Positions 1 through 5,780 are shown, counted from the stretch's first letter. The stretch is DNA of 6,310 nucleotides from Patescibacteria group bacterium (GCA_004298345.1 SCTV01000009.1:1-6310); one strand, 5' to 3'. Notes: a model not told the origin generated them from the sequence alone. Numbers and translations: made by a program.

Positions 1-822
1 AAAAAACTTAATGCACAGCTCGAAAATCTCAATACACATCTTGAAGACAAAGTAAAAGAACAAACTCGCGAGCTTCTCGGTGCTTATGAAATTGAAAAGA
101 AAGCGAGAATCGAACTCCAGAGAATCAGTGAGGAGAAAGATCGATTTATTATGATTACTCAACACGAGCTCCGTACGCCTCTGACCGCTATCAAGTGGGG
201 TATGGAGACGATGCTTTCTGGCGGTTTCGGAGATATAACTCAGGCGCAAATGGATTATGGAAACTCGGCTAAGGAGAGTGCCGATAGATTGATCAAAGTG
301 GTAAATAAAATGTCCAATAGCAACGAAAAAAAACTTTACAGTGCTACGGGTTCGGTAGAGCAATCATTTTTTGCTCCGGTACTTGAGCGCGTGCTGAGTG
401 CTTTTGAGCTCTATCGTGAAGAAAAGAAAATTGAAATTAGAAAAGATATTCGTATTGGTCGCGAAGTGGCATTGAAAATCTCTTCAGAAAAGCTGTATCA
501 GATTATTTCAAACCTGCTGGATAATTCACTCAAGTATACTCCAGTCGAGGGCAAGATTACGCTCAGTCTGTATGGTGAAGACGAAAAGACTGTAACGATG
601 AAGATTTCTGATAATGGCATTGGCATACCCTCCGAGTCCAAAGATATGCTGTTTTCTAAATTTTATCGTGCGACTAATGCGATGGCGATGCATCCAAATG
701 GTTCCGGTCTCGGTCTCTGCATTATCAAGTCTCTGGTAGAACAAACTGGAGGCAAGATCAGTGTCGTCAGCGAAGGAGAAGGCAAGGGGACAACGGTCAC
801 GATTGTGTTTCAGAGGGTGTAA
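1..822 (+). CDS. Sensor histidine kinase, C-terminal part (5' end outside window)
   Basis: The frame is open from base 1, so the gene starts upstream. The visible 273 residues begin with about 45 charged, Lys/Glu-rich residues (KKLNAQLENLNTHLEDKVKE) typical of a coiled-coil or signalling helix. Next comes a HisKA domain with the H-box QHELRTPL, whose phospho-accepting His is codon 163-165. A complete HATPase_c domain follows: N-box NLLDNSLKYTP (fragment residues 171-181), G1 box DNGIGIP (204-210), F-box LFSKFYRA and G2 box GSGLGL (234-239). It ends at TAA 820-822. The known family role is autophosphorylation of His from ATP and transfer to a response regulator. The sensor region and any membrane segments are not in the window, so the stimulus is unknown. 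No response regulator follows; the next gene is convergent. All catalytic boxes are intact, so it is probably functional. Confidence 0.93.
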   Translation, partial: KKLNAQLENLNTHLEDKVKEQTRELLGAYEIEKKARIELQRISEEKDRFIMITQHELRTPLTAIKWGMETMLSGGFGDITQAQMDYGNSAKESADRLIKVVNKMSNSNEKKLYSATGSVEQSFFAPVLERVLSAFELYREEKKIEIRKDIRIGREVALKISSEKLYQIISNLLDNSLKYTPVEGKITLSLYGEDEKTVTMKISDNGIGIPSESKDMLFSKFYRATNAMAMHPNGSGLGLCIIKSLVEQTGGKISVVSEGEGKGTTVTIVFQRV

Positions 823-1076
823 TTGGGTGGAAGCCCCCGATTTATGTCCCCAATTTATAAGGAGTGAAGCGACTATATAAATCGAGAAGACCGAAGTACC
901 TCCTTCGGTCAAGGCCAATAAGCCGCCGAGGGCGACAAAATTGAATTTACTCTATCTCCCTCGGTGAAGGCCAATAGAGCGAAGCGACCATTATATGTAT
1001 GGACGAAAAAAATTTTCGGGAATTTAGCGTATTTTGGGGATTATACCCTCGAGCAAGGCCACTTATTGTTCAAAGG
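823..1076. repeat. Convergent spacer with diverged direct and inverted repeats, no gene seen
   Basis: This is non-coding sequence between the kinase and the trxB-like gene. AAGGCCAATA occurs at 911-920 and 967-976, each preceded by a similar CCTTCGGT or CCCTCGGT, and a shorter AAGGCCA lies at 1055-1061. GAAGCGAC occurs at 866-873 and 981-988. There are two clear inverted repeats: GACCGAAG/CTTCGGTC (889-896/903-910, 6-base loop) and CGATTTAT/ATAAATCG (838-845/877-884). CGAAAA/TTTTCG at 1004-1018 is a small A/T palindrome. The pattern looks like two diverged copies of a unit of about 56 bases. I see no RNA gene and no reading frame with protein character. Confidence 0.5.
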
Positions 1077-1110
1077 CTAAACGGCTAAGCGTTCACGTTT
1101 AGCCGTTTAG
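1077..1110. terminator. Hairpin in the convergent gene junction, possible bidirectional terminator
   Basis: A perfect 12-base inverted repeat, CTAAACGGCTAA (1077-1088) and TTAGCCGTTTAG (1099-1110), continues inward through a G-T wobble and two GC pairs to a TTCA tetraloop. It lies 26 bases past the trxB stop on the - strand and 254 bases past the kinase stop on the + strand. Neither side has a real T-run, so it is not a textbook Rho-independent terminator. It may be a transcript-end stabiliser, or a member of the ACGGCT hairpin family seen elsewhere in this window. Confidence 0.45.
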
Positions 1111-1136
1111 ATTTGGTAGACTATTGCCCACTGTCT

Positions 1137-2198
1137 TTACTTCGTATGCAAAAAGTTATAAATATCCTCGATAGCTTTGACTGCATCTCCGGCAGCTATG
1201 TTGTTTTGATGGAAGAGGCCATCGGTGCAGTCACCCGCAGCCCAAATCCCACCGCCTGAAACACCCCCGTCTGCATTGTTGTGGAGCCTCTGTGTTGCTG
1301 TCGCCGTAGCGCCCACTACGTCTCCAGCACCACTTTCTCCACGCCTCGCATCCGGGGTCGTTTCAGGCGGCGGCACTAGCTGTGCTCTCTGGTTTCGAGG
1401 ATCTACAATAATATGATTCCATTTGTCGAGCTTCGTTATATCTTTTATAAAACTGGTATTCGGCAAGAGGCCGATTTCCACAAAAATACCGGTGGTCGGA
1501 ATCTCAACATTTTTACCTGTTTTTTTGTCTGTATACACAAAAGTATTTACAAATTTGGAGCCTTTGACTTCGGCTGGTACTGCGTCCATGATTGCCCGCA
1601 TCTTTGGATTTGCGAGAACTCGTTCTACGGTAATCGGATCAGCTCGAAACACAGCACTTCTGTTTACGAGAGTTACACTTTTACAATAGGCGAGGAGCTG
1701 TGAAGCACTTTCAAAAGCGGCATTACCTCCACCCACCACTACCACGTCTTGGTCTGCAAAAAGTGGGCCGTCACAAGTGGCGCAGTAGGTGAGACCTTTG
1801 TGTTCAAAAATGTCTGCCCCAGGTACGGTAAGTTTCTGTCGATAGCTACCGGTACAGACGAGGATGGTTTTAGTATCGTATTCAGCCTCGTTTGTTTTAA
1901 CTTTAAAACCTTCGGTAGTTTTGGTCACAGATTCGCAAAGCTCACCCTCTTTCACGGTCAATATTTCTCCGGTGTATGATTTGAGATGATTCTCAAGATT
2001 TTTAGCGAGCTCGGTTCCTGAAATTTTAATATTACCAATCCAGTTTTCAATACCTTCGGAAACAGCACTTTGTCCTTGAAAATCTTTGGTGATAAAAAGA
2101 GTTTTCAGTCGTTTACGAGCGGCGTATACACCTCCGGCTACACCCGCGGGTCCGCCGCCGATGATGATGAGATCGTAGAGAGTCGATTTATGATTCAT
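1137..2198 (-). CDS. trxB: Thioredoxin reductase-like NAD(P)/FAD oxidoreductase with in-frame insert
   Basis: This is a 353-residue two-dinucleotide-fold flavoenzyme. The N-terminal FAD motif is GGGPAG (14-19), the redox-active pair is CATC (Cys139, Cys142), the second nucleotide-binding motif is GGGNAA (156-161), and the C-terminal FAD motif is GIWAAGDC (317-324), followed by HQNNIAAGDAVKA. The family passes electrons from NAD(P)H through FAD and the Cys pair to thioredoxin or a similar partner in the cytoplasm. Two oddities stand out. The usual 2'-phosphate-binding HRR of NADPH-dependent TrxB reads NRS (179-181), so cofactor preference may differ. The loop before GIWAAGDC, normally only a few residues, is about 45 residues (271-315) and is built largely by a palindromic DNA insert. 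Length exceeds the usual 310-320 by about that amount. The start MNHKSTLYDLIIIGGG places the FAD motif correctly. No Shine-Dalgarno is visible. Confidence 0.9.
   Translation of the reverse strand: MNHKSTLYDLIIIGGGPAGVAGGVYAARKRLKTLFITKDFQGQSAVSEGIENWIGNIKISGTELAKNLENHLKSYTGEILTVKEGELCESVTKTTEGFKVKTNEAEYDTKTILVCTGSYRQKLTVPGADIFEHKGLTYCATCDGPLFADQDVVVVGGGNAAFESASQLLAYCKSVTLVNRSAVFRADPITVERVLANPKMRAIMDAVPAEVKGSKFVNTFVYTDKKTGKNVEIPTTGIFVEIGLLPNTSFIKDITKLDKWNHIIVDPRNQRAQLVPPPETTPDARRGESGAGDVVGATATATQRLHNNADGGVSGGGIWAAGDCTDGLFHQNNIAAGDAVKAIEDIYNFLHTK
1249..1373. mobile_element. GC-rich palindromic element inserted in frame within trxB
   Basis: The terminal inverted repeats are at 1249-1269 and 1353-1373. 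The core CCGCCTGAAAC pairs perfectly with GTTTCAGGCGG, and overall 18 of 21 positions pair. Inner pairs are nested on the same centre near 1311: GTGGAG/CTCCAC (1281-1286/1337-1342) and CGTAG/CTACG (1305-1309/1316-1320). The whole segment is therefore one long imperfect palindrome of about 125 bp, clearly more GC-rich than its surroundings. It supplies about 42 residues of the trxB product without a stop or frameshift. On the - strand it encodes PPPET at the start and VSGGG at the end, and the + strand also reads PPPET then VSGGG. No target-site duplication is visible. Its mobility is inferred. Confidence 0.7.
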
Positions 2199-2219
2199 GA
2201 TTTAAGAATTATGAATATT
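2185..2219. repeat. Degenerate heptanucleotide tandem repeat, 5 units
   Basis: Five consecutive 7-base units on the + strand follow the pattern GATTYAN or GAAT-: GATTTAT, GATTCAT, GATTTAA, GAATTAT, GAATATT. The second unit contains the trxB start codon (complement of CAT at 2196-2198), so the array reaches into the coding sequence. It is the left bracket of the trxB/ftsZ spacer. Confidence 0.7.
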
Positions 2220-2242
2220 ACAGACTTTATTTCGATAGACAA
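2215..2242 (-). promoter_or_regulatory. Candidate promoter for trxB
   Basis: Read on the - strand, a -35-like TTGTCT (2242-2237) and a -10-like TAATAT (2220-2215) are separated by 16 bases. Each matches the sigma-70 consensus at four of six positions. The -10 ends 16 bases before the ATG at 2198, which implies a leader of only about 10 bases. The local sequence is AT-rich, so a chance match is possible. Confidence 0.3.
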
Positions 2243-2291
2243 GACTCAATTCAATTCGAGCACAAAAAGGGTATTGTTTTCTTTGCATTTT

Positions 2292-2319
2292 ATTCGTGAA
2301 TCTTGAATCATGAATCGTG
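2292..2319. repeat. Degenerate heptanucleotide tandem repeat, 4 units, inverted
   Basis: Four 7-base units read on the + strand as ATTCGTG, AATCTTG, AATCATG, AATCGTG, which is GATTCAN-type sequence on the - strand. On the - strand the array follows GTAGAAGCAC just after the ftsZ stop. It is the right bracket of the trxB/ftsZ spacer and points against the array at 2185-2219. Confidence 0.7.
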
Positions 2320-2330
2320 CTTCTACCCAA

Positions 2331-3488
2331 TTATTTCTTATTTCTTCGTAGAAAAGCCGGTACTGCGCCCCAGTCATCGTCAGCTTCAGGGACTTCTTTC
2401 TTTTCTTCGGGTTTTGTCTCTTTTACGATGGCTGACTGTACAGGGGTCTGAGGAAGCGAGTTGTATGTTCTGGCTTTTTTGTCTTCAATCAATGAACTTG
2501 TTGGAGTTTGAAAAAGAGTCTTTTTTGTGGGTGCTTCAGGGAAACCAGAGGCAATGACAGTGACTTTGATTTCATTTTTCTTCAACTTATCATCACGTAC
2601 TGTACCAAAGATAACTTTAGCCTGAGGGTCGATGGATTCGGTAATAACTTTTGCAGCGTCCTGGATTTCAAACATGGTGAGGTCGTCTCCACCAGCAATA
2701 GAGAAGAGGACGCCTTTTGCACCAGCGATAGAAAGGTCGAGGAGAGGCGAGTTGATTGCCAATCGAGCGGCTTCTTCAGCACGCTTTTCGCCAGTGGCAC
2801 AGCCAATACCCATAAGTGCTGATCCGGCATTTTCCATAACCGCGCGAATATCCGCAAAGTCGATGTTGATAATACCCGGGGTAGTAATCAAATCTGAAAT
2901 ACCTTCGACTGCTGATTTGAGAATCTCATCGCACATCGCAAAGGCATTTTTTGCAGTGGTGTTTTTATCAATAGTGCTGAGTAGACGGTCGTTTGGGATG
3001 ACAATAATAGCGTCTACTTCTTTTCGGAGCTCATCGAGTGCCTGTTCGGCTATTTTCATACGCTGAAGACCTTCAAAGAAAAATGGTTTGGTCACCACAG
3101 CCACGGTCAATGCGCCAAGCTCTTTTGCGGTACGTGCCACTGCGGGGCTAGCTCCGGAGCCAGTACCGCCACCAAGTCCGCAGGCAATAAAGACCATGTC
3201 GGCGCCCTTGATCGCTTCTTGTACCTCTTCTTTTGTTTCTTCAACAGCTCTTTTTCCGAGCTCTGGATTCATGCCTGTACCAAGACCTCGGGTAAGATTT
3301 TTACCGATGTGAATTTTCTTTTTTGCGAGTGAGTGATGCAAATCCTGTGAGTCGGTGTTGATTGCAATAAAATCAACTCCTTTCACTTTTGAATTGATCA
3401 TGTGGTTGACTGCATTCTTTCCAGAACCGCCGCAACCGAGTACTTTGATTCGGGCAAAAGCTTCAATTTCGGGTGTGATGTGGGGCAT
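2331..3488 (-). CDS. ftsZ: Cell division protein FtsZ
   Basis: This is a 385-residue tubulin-like GTPase that polymerises into the division ring at midcell. The GTP-binding N-terminal half shows GCGGSGKNAVNHM (18-30) and the tubulin signature GGGTGSG (106-112). The T7 synergy loop NIDFAD (208-213) carries the catalytic acidic residues Asp210 and Asp213 that complete the neighbouring subunit's active site. The conserved core ends near residue 317. A variable, Pro/Lys/Glu-rich linker (about 320-368) leads to the conserved C-terminal peptide WGAVPAFLRRNKK (373-385), which in this family binds FtsA and other anchors. Length and domain order are normal. Lys24 in the first glycine-rich loop differs from the usual GGGGN-type sequence. 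The gene follows ftsA after an unusually long spacer. The start MPHITPEIEAFARIKVLG places the first strand as expected; no Shine-Dalgarno is visible. Confidence 0.97.
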   Translation of the reverse strand: MPHITPEIEAFARIKVLGCGGSGKNAVNHMINSKVKGVDFIAINTDSQDLHHSLAKKKIHIGKNLTRGLGTGMNPELGKRAVEETKEEVQEAIKGADMVFIACGLGGGTGSGASPAVARTAKELGALTVAVVTKPFFFEGLQRMKIAEQALDELRKEVDAIIVIPNDRLLSTIDKNTTAKNAFAMCDEILKSAVEGISDLITTPGIINIDFADIRAVMENAGSALMGIGCATGEKRAEEAARLAINSPLLDLSIAGAKGVLFSIAGGDDLTMFEIQDAAKVITESIDPQAKVIFGTVRDDKLKKNEIKVTVIASGFPEAPTKKTLFQTPTSSLIEDKKARTYNSLPQTPVQSAIVKETKPEEKKEVPEADDDWGAVPAFLRRNKK

Positions 3489-3515
3489 GTGATTACTTAA
3501 GATGATATGGGGTCA

Positions 3516-3524
3516 ATAATAACA
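3516..3524 (-). promoter_or_regulatory. Candidate extended -10 promoter element for ftsZ
   Basis: On the - strand the sequence TGTTATTAT contains an extended -10 TG and the hexamer TATTAT (five of six to consensus). It ends 27 bases before the ftsZ ATG, giving a predicted leader of about 20 bases. No good -35 is present; the upstream sequence is T-rich. A second weak hexamer, TATCAT, lies nearer the start. This is a weak call in AT-rich DNA. Confidence 0.28.
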
Positions 3525-3561
3525 AAATGCAGAAAAAAAGGAAGTGCCTGGGATTCGGGGA

Positions 3562-3596
3562 GATTTATGATTCAAGATTCATGATTTACGAATGGG
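3562..3596. repeat. Degenerate heptanucleotide tandem repeat, 5 units
   Basis: Five 7-base units on the + strand: GATTTAT, GATTCAA, GATTCAT, GATTTAC, GAATGGG. It is the left bracket of the ftsZ/ftsA spacer and has the same consensus and orientation as 2185-2219. Confidence 0.7.
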
Positions 3597-3604
3597 TTCA
3601 GGTA

Positions 3605-3636
3605 CCCCCGAAAATTGCAGTAGCAATTTTCGGGGG
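3605..3636. repeat. Perfect hairpin, CCCCCGAAAATTGC stem (type A)
   Basis: The 14-base arms CCCCCGAAAATTGC (3605-3618) and GCAATTTTCGGGGG (3623-3636) match perfectly around an AGTA loop. There is no T-run after either side. Together with the next hairpin, 8 bases away, it forms a twin-hairpin module in the ftsA-ftsZ spacer. It could stabilise transcript ends, or it could be a REP-like element. Confidence 0.75.
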
Positions 3637-3644
3637 TTACGTCC

Positions 3645-3675
3645 AAAGGCTCAGCCGGGCTACGGCTGAGCCTTT
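3645..3675. terminator. Perfect hairpin with AAAGG...CCTTT ends (type B), probable terminator of ftsA
   Basis: The 13-base arms AAAGGCTCAGCCG (3645-3657) and CGGCTGAGCCTTT (3663-3675) surround a 5-base loop. The GC-rich core with A's at the foot of one arm and T's at the other is terminator-like on both strands, but only three T's are present. It lies about 108 bases past the ftsA stop, so it would separate ftsA from ftsZ transcription. Confidence in the structure is high; confidence in the termination role is moderate. Confidence 0.5.
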
Positions 3676-3731
3676 CCACCAAACCAGGCTTTATTACCAG
3701 GCTAGGTTAGCTAAGAGCTATAATTTTCAGT

Positions 3732-3772
3732 ATTCATGATTTCTATTCATGAATCGTGAATCATGAATCTTG
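3732..3772. repeat. Degenerate heptanucleotide tandem repeat, inverted, right bracket of ftsZ/ftsA spacer
   Basis: Units on the + strand are ATTCATG, ATTTCT (six bases), ATTCATG, AATCGTG, AATCATG and AATCTTG, which is GATTCAN-type sequence on the - strand. The sequence between the ftsA stop and the array contains GTAGAAGCA on the - strand, as after ftsZ. It points against the array at 3562-3596. Confidence 0.7.
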
Positions 3773-3782
3773 CTTCTACTCT

Positions 3783-4967
3783 TTAAGGCAAAAAAGGCCG
3801 TAACCACGCACTCACTTTTCTCCCTATGGTACCGACAATTTTTACTCCTGGCCTTTTGATCCCTGGAGCATCATCAGCATTAAGTCCGAGAATACAAAGT
3901 CCGTATGCCACTGCCGAAGAAGCATCTTTGATTTCTTTGCTATTTTCTTTGAAATGAATACTAGCGATGCGAGAGGGAAGCTTGAGGGCAACTCGAGCAA
4001 GGTCTTCGATAGTACCAATACCCGATCCGCCTCCAGTGATCACAATACCAGCAGGTAAAAGACCATTTCGATTTATTTTTTTCAAGTGCACCTCGATCAG
4101 CTCAAAAATATCTGACAAACGGGCGACGATAATTTCTTCGAGCTTTTTCCGTGGGTAGGTGGTGCTGGTGATGGTGCCCACCTTCACTTGCTCTGCTTCC
4201 TCAAGAGGGATTTTTAATCCCAGTGCGATGTCATTGGTAATGTCCGTACTACCGATTGGGAGCACCTCGAGTGAGATAGGAATGTTGTTTTCAAATACAG
4301 CGATAGAGACGGTTTCGGCCCCGATGTTGGCGAGCATACATCCGGCAACTTTTTGTTGTTTGGTGAGGGTGACAAGGCTCGCCGCGATAGGAGATGCGGT
4401 GATATCTTGGACTTCAACCCCTGCTTCTTCGACGGCTTCAATCAGGTCGTTTAAATGATGCTCTAGGCAAGTGATAAAGAGGGTCTTTACTTCAAGCTTG
4501 GTACCTTTGGTGCCCTCGGGTTGGCCGAGCACGGGTTTGCCATCCACTTTGTATTGAAGGGGGATAGTGTGGATGATTTTTTTGTTGATCGAGGCGGATT
4601 GAGGAATCTCATTTTCACTAGCCTCAATTGCTTTGGTGATATCAAGCTCACTTATTTCTGAGTCAGCACGAGAGATGATGGTAGAACCCTGCGAGACGAT
4701 ACTCGAGAGGCCAATACCGCCCACGGAAAGGAAAGCTTTTCTAATTTTAATTTTGGCAATTTTCTCTGCTTCGGCCACAGCGGCCTTGATACTGGCTACC
4801 ACTTCATTTGGATGGGTGATGTAGCCGTGTCGTACGCCGTGAGTCTCTGCAGCAGCAGCTGCAATGATGCGAGGCATGCCTAGAGAGCCTTCGCCTCCAC
4901 GCTCCGCGACCAGAACTTTTACCTGGTATGTGCCGATATCGATTCCGGTGACAATGTTGCGGGACAT
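3783..4967 (-). CDS. ftsA: Cell division protein FtsA
   Basis: This is a 394-residue actin-family ATPase that tethers FtsZ filaments to the membrane and recruits later division proteins. The phosphate-1 motif is DIGTYQVKV (10-18), and the family-specific SHS2 (1C) insert falls at about 78-160. The phosphate-2 region is NIGAETVSIAVF (214-225), and the adenosine motif is GIVITGGGSGIGTIEDLA (307-324). The C-terminal tail GRKVSAWLRPFLP (382-394) fits the short amphipathic membrane-binding helix of FtsA. The usual phosphate-2 Asp is Asn214 here. The frame also opens at an ATG at 5006, but that would add 13 residues (MYFRYSGFVFSLL) before the conserved MSRNIVTGIDIGT, so 4967 is chosen. No Shine-Dalgarno precedes either start. 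ftsZ follows on the same strand after 294 bases, so the two are probably in separate transcription units. Confidence 0.94.
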   Translation of the reverse strand: MSRNIVTGIDIGTYQVKVLVAERGGEGSLGMPRIIAAAAAETHGVRHGYITHPNEVVASIKAAVAEAEKIAKIKIRKAFLSVGGIGLSSIVSQGSTIISRADSEISELDITKAIEASENEIPQSASINKKIIHTIPLQYKVDGKPVLGQPEGTKGTKLEVKTLFITCLEHHLNDLIEAVEEAGVEVQDITASPIAASLVTLTKQQKVAGCMLANIGAETVSIAVFENNIPISLEVLPIGSTDITNDIALGLKIPLEEAEQVKVGTITSTTYPRKKLEEIIVARLSDIFELIEVHLKKINRNGLLPAGIVITGGGSGIGTIEDLARVALKLPSRIASIHFKENSKEIKDASSAVAYGLCILGLNADDAPGIKRPGVKIVGTIGRKVSAWLRPFLP

Positions 4968-5053
4968 AAGTAATGAAAATACGAAGCCCGAATATCTAAA
5001 ATACAAACAAGTTACAAATCGATAAATTTAAAATCAAATGTTTTTTTATTTAA

Positions 5054-5106
5054 GATTTATTGATTTAGATTTGTTTAGGATTTAGTATTTATGATTTCGG
5101 ATTTGG
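5054..5106. repeat. AT-rich heptad-like repeat between ybeY and ftsA
   Basis: On the + strand, GATTTNN-type units end in four in-phase heptads at 5079-5106 (GATTTAG, TATTTAT, GATTTCG, GATTTGG), preceded by less regular GATTTA units. It belongs to the same family as the GATTYAN arrays but is more T-rich and has no inverted partner. The rest of the 145-base spacer (4968-5112) is very AT-rich, and I cannot single out a confident ftsA promoter in it. Confidence 0.55.
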
Positions 5107-5112
5107 AAAAAA

Positions 5113-5508
5113 TTAGACCTTGAATATTCGTCTGATTTTTTCCTCCTCATGTTCCATTGTACTACTATGATCGAATCCTTTCAAATGCGTCAATCCGTGG
5201 ATAAACAAAAAGGCTAGAAAATTCTCATATTCACGGTCAAACTTTACGGCTTCTTTTTTGGTTTCTTCGAGATTAATAAAAATTTCTCCTTCGGTGTCTG
5301 AAATAGGAAAACTCAAAATATCTGTCGGTTGATCTAGTTTTCGATACTGGAGATTGAGAGCGGTCATGTGTTCTACATCTACAAACACCACACTGAGATC
5401 GTAGTCTTTTCCTAGTACAGCTTCTTTCATTTCAACAAAAGGCACGCGTGGAAGCGTGCTTTTGGTGGTATTTTGGATACTACAGTTTTCGTTACCGACT
5501 ATCGCCAT
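5113..5508 (-). CDS. ybeY: Endoribonuclease YbeY (rRNA maturation factor)
   Basis: This is a 131-residue, single-domain metalloprotein of the UPF0054 family. The zinc-binding signature HGLTHLKGFDH supplies His104, His108 and His114. The conserved TDILSFP (62-68) and GEIFINLEE (74-82) precede it, in the usual order. The family acts in 16S rRNA 3'-end processing and 70S ribosome quality control. It is shorter than the roughly 155-residue E. coli protein, mostly at the termini. Its ATG lies 7 bases after the rpsU stop, so the two are almost certainly co-transcribed and probably translationally coupled. The only ribosome-binding candidate is a weak AAGAAAA. Pairing a 30S protein with a 16S maturation enzyme makes sense as a small-subunit assembly unit. 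Confidence 0.95.
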   Translation of the reverse strand: MAIVGNENCSIQNTTKSTLPRVPFVEMKEAVLGKDYDLSVVFVDVEHMTALNLQYRKLDQPTDILSFPISDTEGEIFINLEETKKEAVKFDREYENFLAFLFIHGLTHLKGFDHSSTMEHEEEKIRRIFKV

Positions 5509-5515
5509 TTTTCTT

Positions 5516-5770
5516 TTAGCGCTTTGGGCCCCCTCGTCGTTCAGGCTTTTCCGGCATCTTGCCGAGTTTGATCAACTCCTGAATGTTCTTTTTGTAAGCA
5601 ATACTTTCCAATGTCTTCATTTTTGTCTTGTAGTGGGAAAGTACGCGCTGATTGTATCGAAGTGAGCGAACCTTTGGAAGAATACCTGCTCCCTGGACGC
5701 GCTTGGTAAACCTTCGGATAAGGCTGATAGGATTTTCGTTGCTGTTTTTAGTTACTTCTACGTTTATCAT
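5516..5770 (-). CDS. rpsU: Small ribosomal subunit protein bS21
   Basis: This 84-residue, very basic protein begins MINVEVTKNSNENPISLIRR, and its FTKRVQGAGILPKVR (21-35) matches the N-terminal half of bS21, followed by a Lys/Arg-rich helix and tail ending RRGGPKR. bS21 sits on the 30S platform near the 3' end of 16S rRNA and the mRNA exit. E. coli bS21 has 71 residues, so this one is slightly extended at the C terminus. Upstream in-frame ATGs at 5809 and 5782 exist, but the residues they add (MPFFHHHDRMYPT) do not look like bS21. The ATG at 5782 also overlaps a good -10 promoter hexamer, so 5770 is preferred. ybeY follows 7 bases later. No Shine-Dalgarno stands at the usual distance. Confidence 0.93.
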   Translation of the reverse strand: MINVEVTKNSNENPISLIRRFTKRVQGAGILPKVRSLRYNQRVLSHYKTKMKTLESIAYKKNIQELIKLGKMPEKPERRGGPKR

Positions 5771-5780
5771 GGTGGGGTAC

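Noticed and set aside
526..918. 130-codon open frame on the - strand overlapping the kinase
   Set aside because: It is antisense to the conserved HATPase domain, and its translation shows no family character.
1225..1416. Open frame on the + strand across the palindromic insert of trxB
   Set aside because: It stays open because the insert is GC-rich and palindromic; outside it there is no protein character. It is used only as evidence of the element's symmetry.
2185..2319. CRISPR array from the repeated heptads
   Set aside because: Units are 7 bases, contiguous and degenerate, with no spacers of regular size and no cas genes.
2632..3312. Two + strand open frames (2632-3066 and 3088-3312)
   Set aside because: Both are antisense shadows of ftsZ with low-complexity Ser/Ala-rich translations.
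3719..3724. Perfect TATAAT on the + strand in the ftsZ/ftsA spacer
   Set aside because: There is no -35 at a suitable distance, and it would drive transcription antisense into ftsA; a chance match in AT-rich DNA is more likely.
4968..5006. Upstream ATG start for ftsA adding 13 residues
   Set aside because: The added residues are not conserved FtsA sequence, and MSRNIVTGIDIGT is the typical N terminus.
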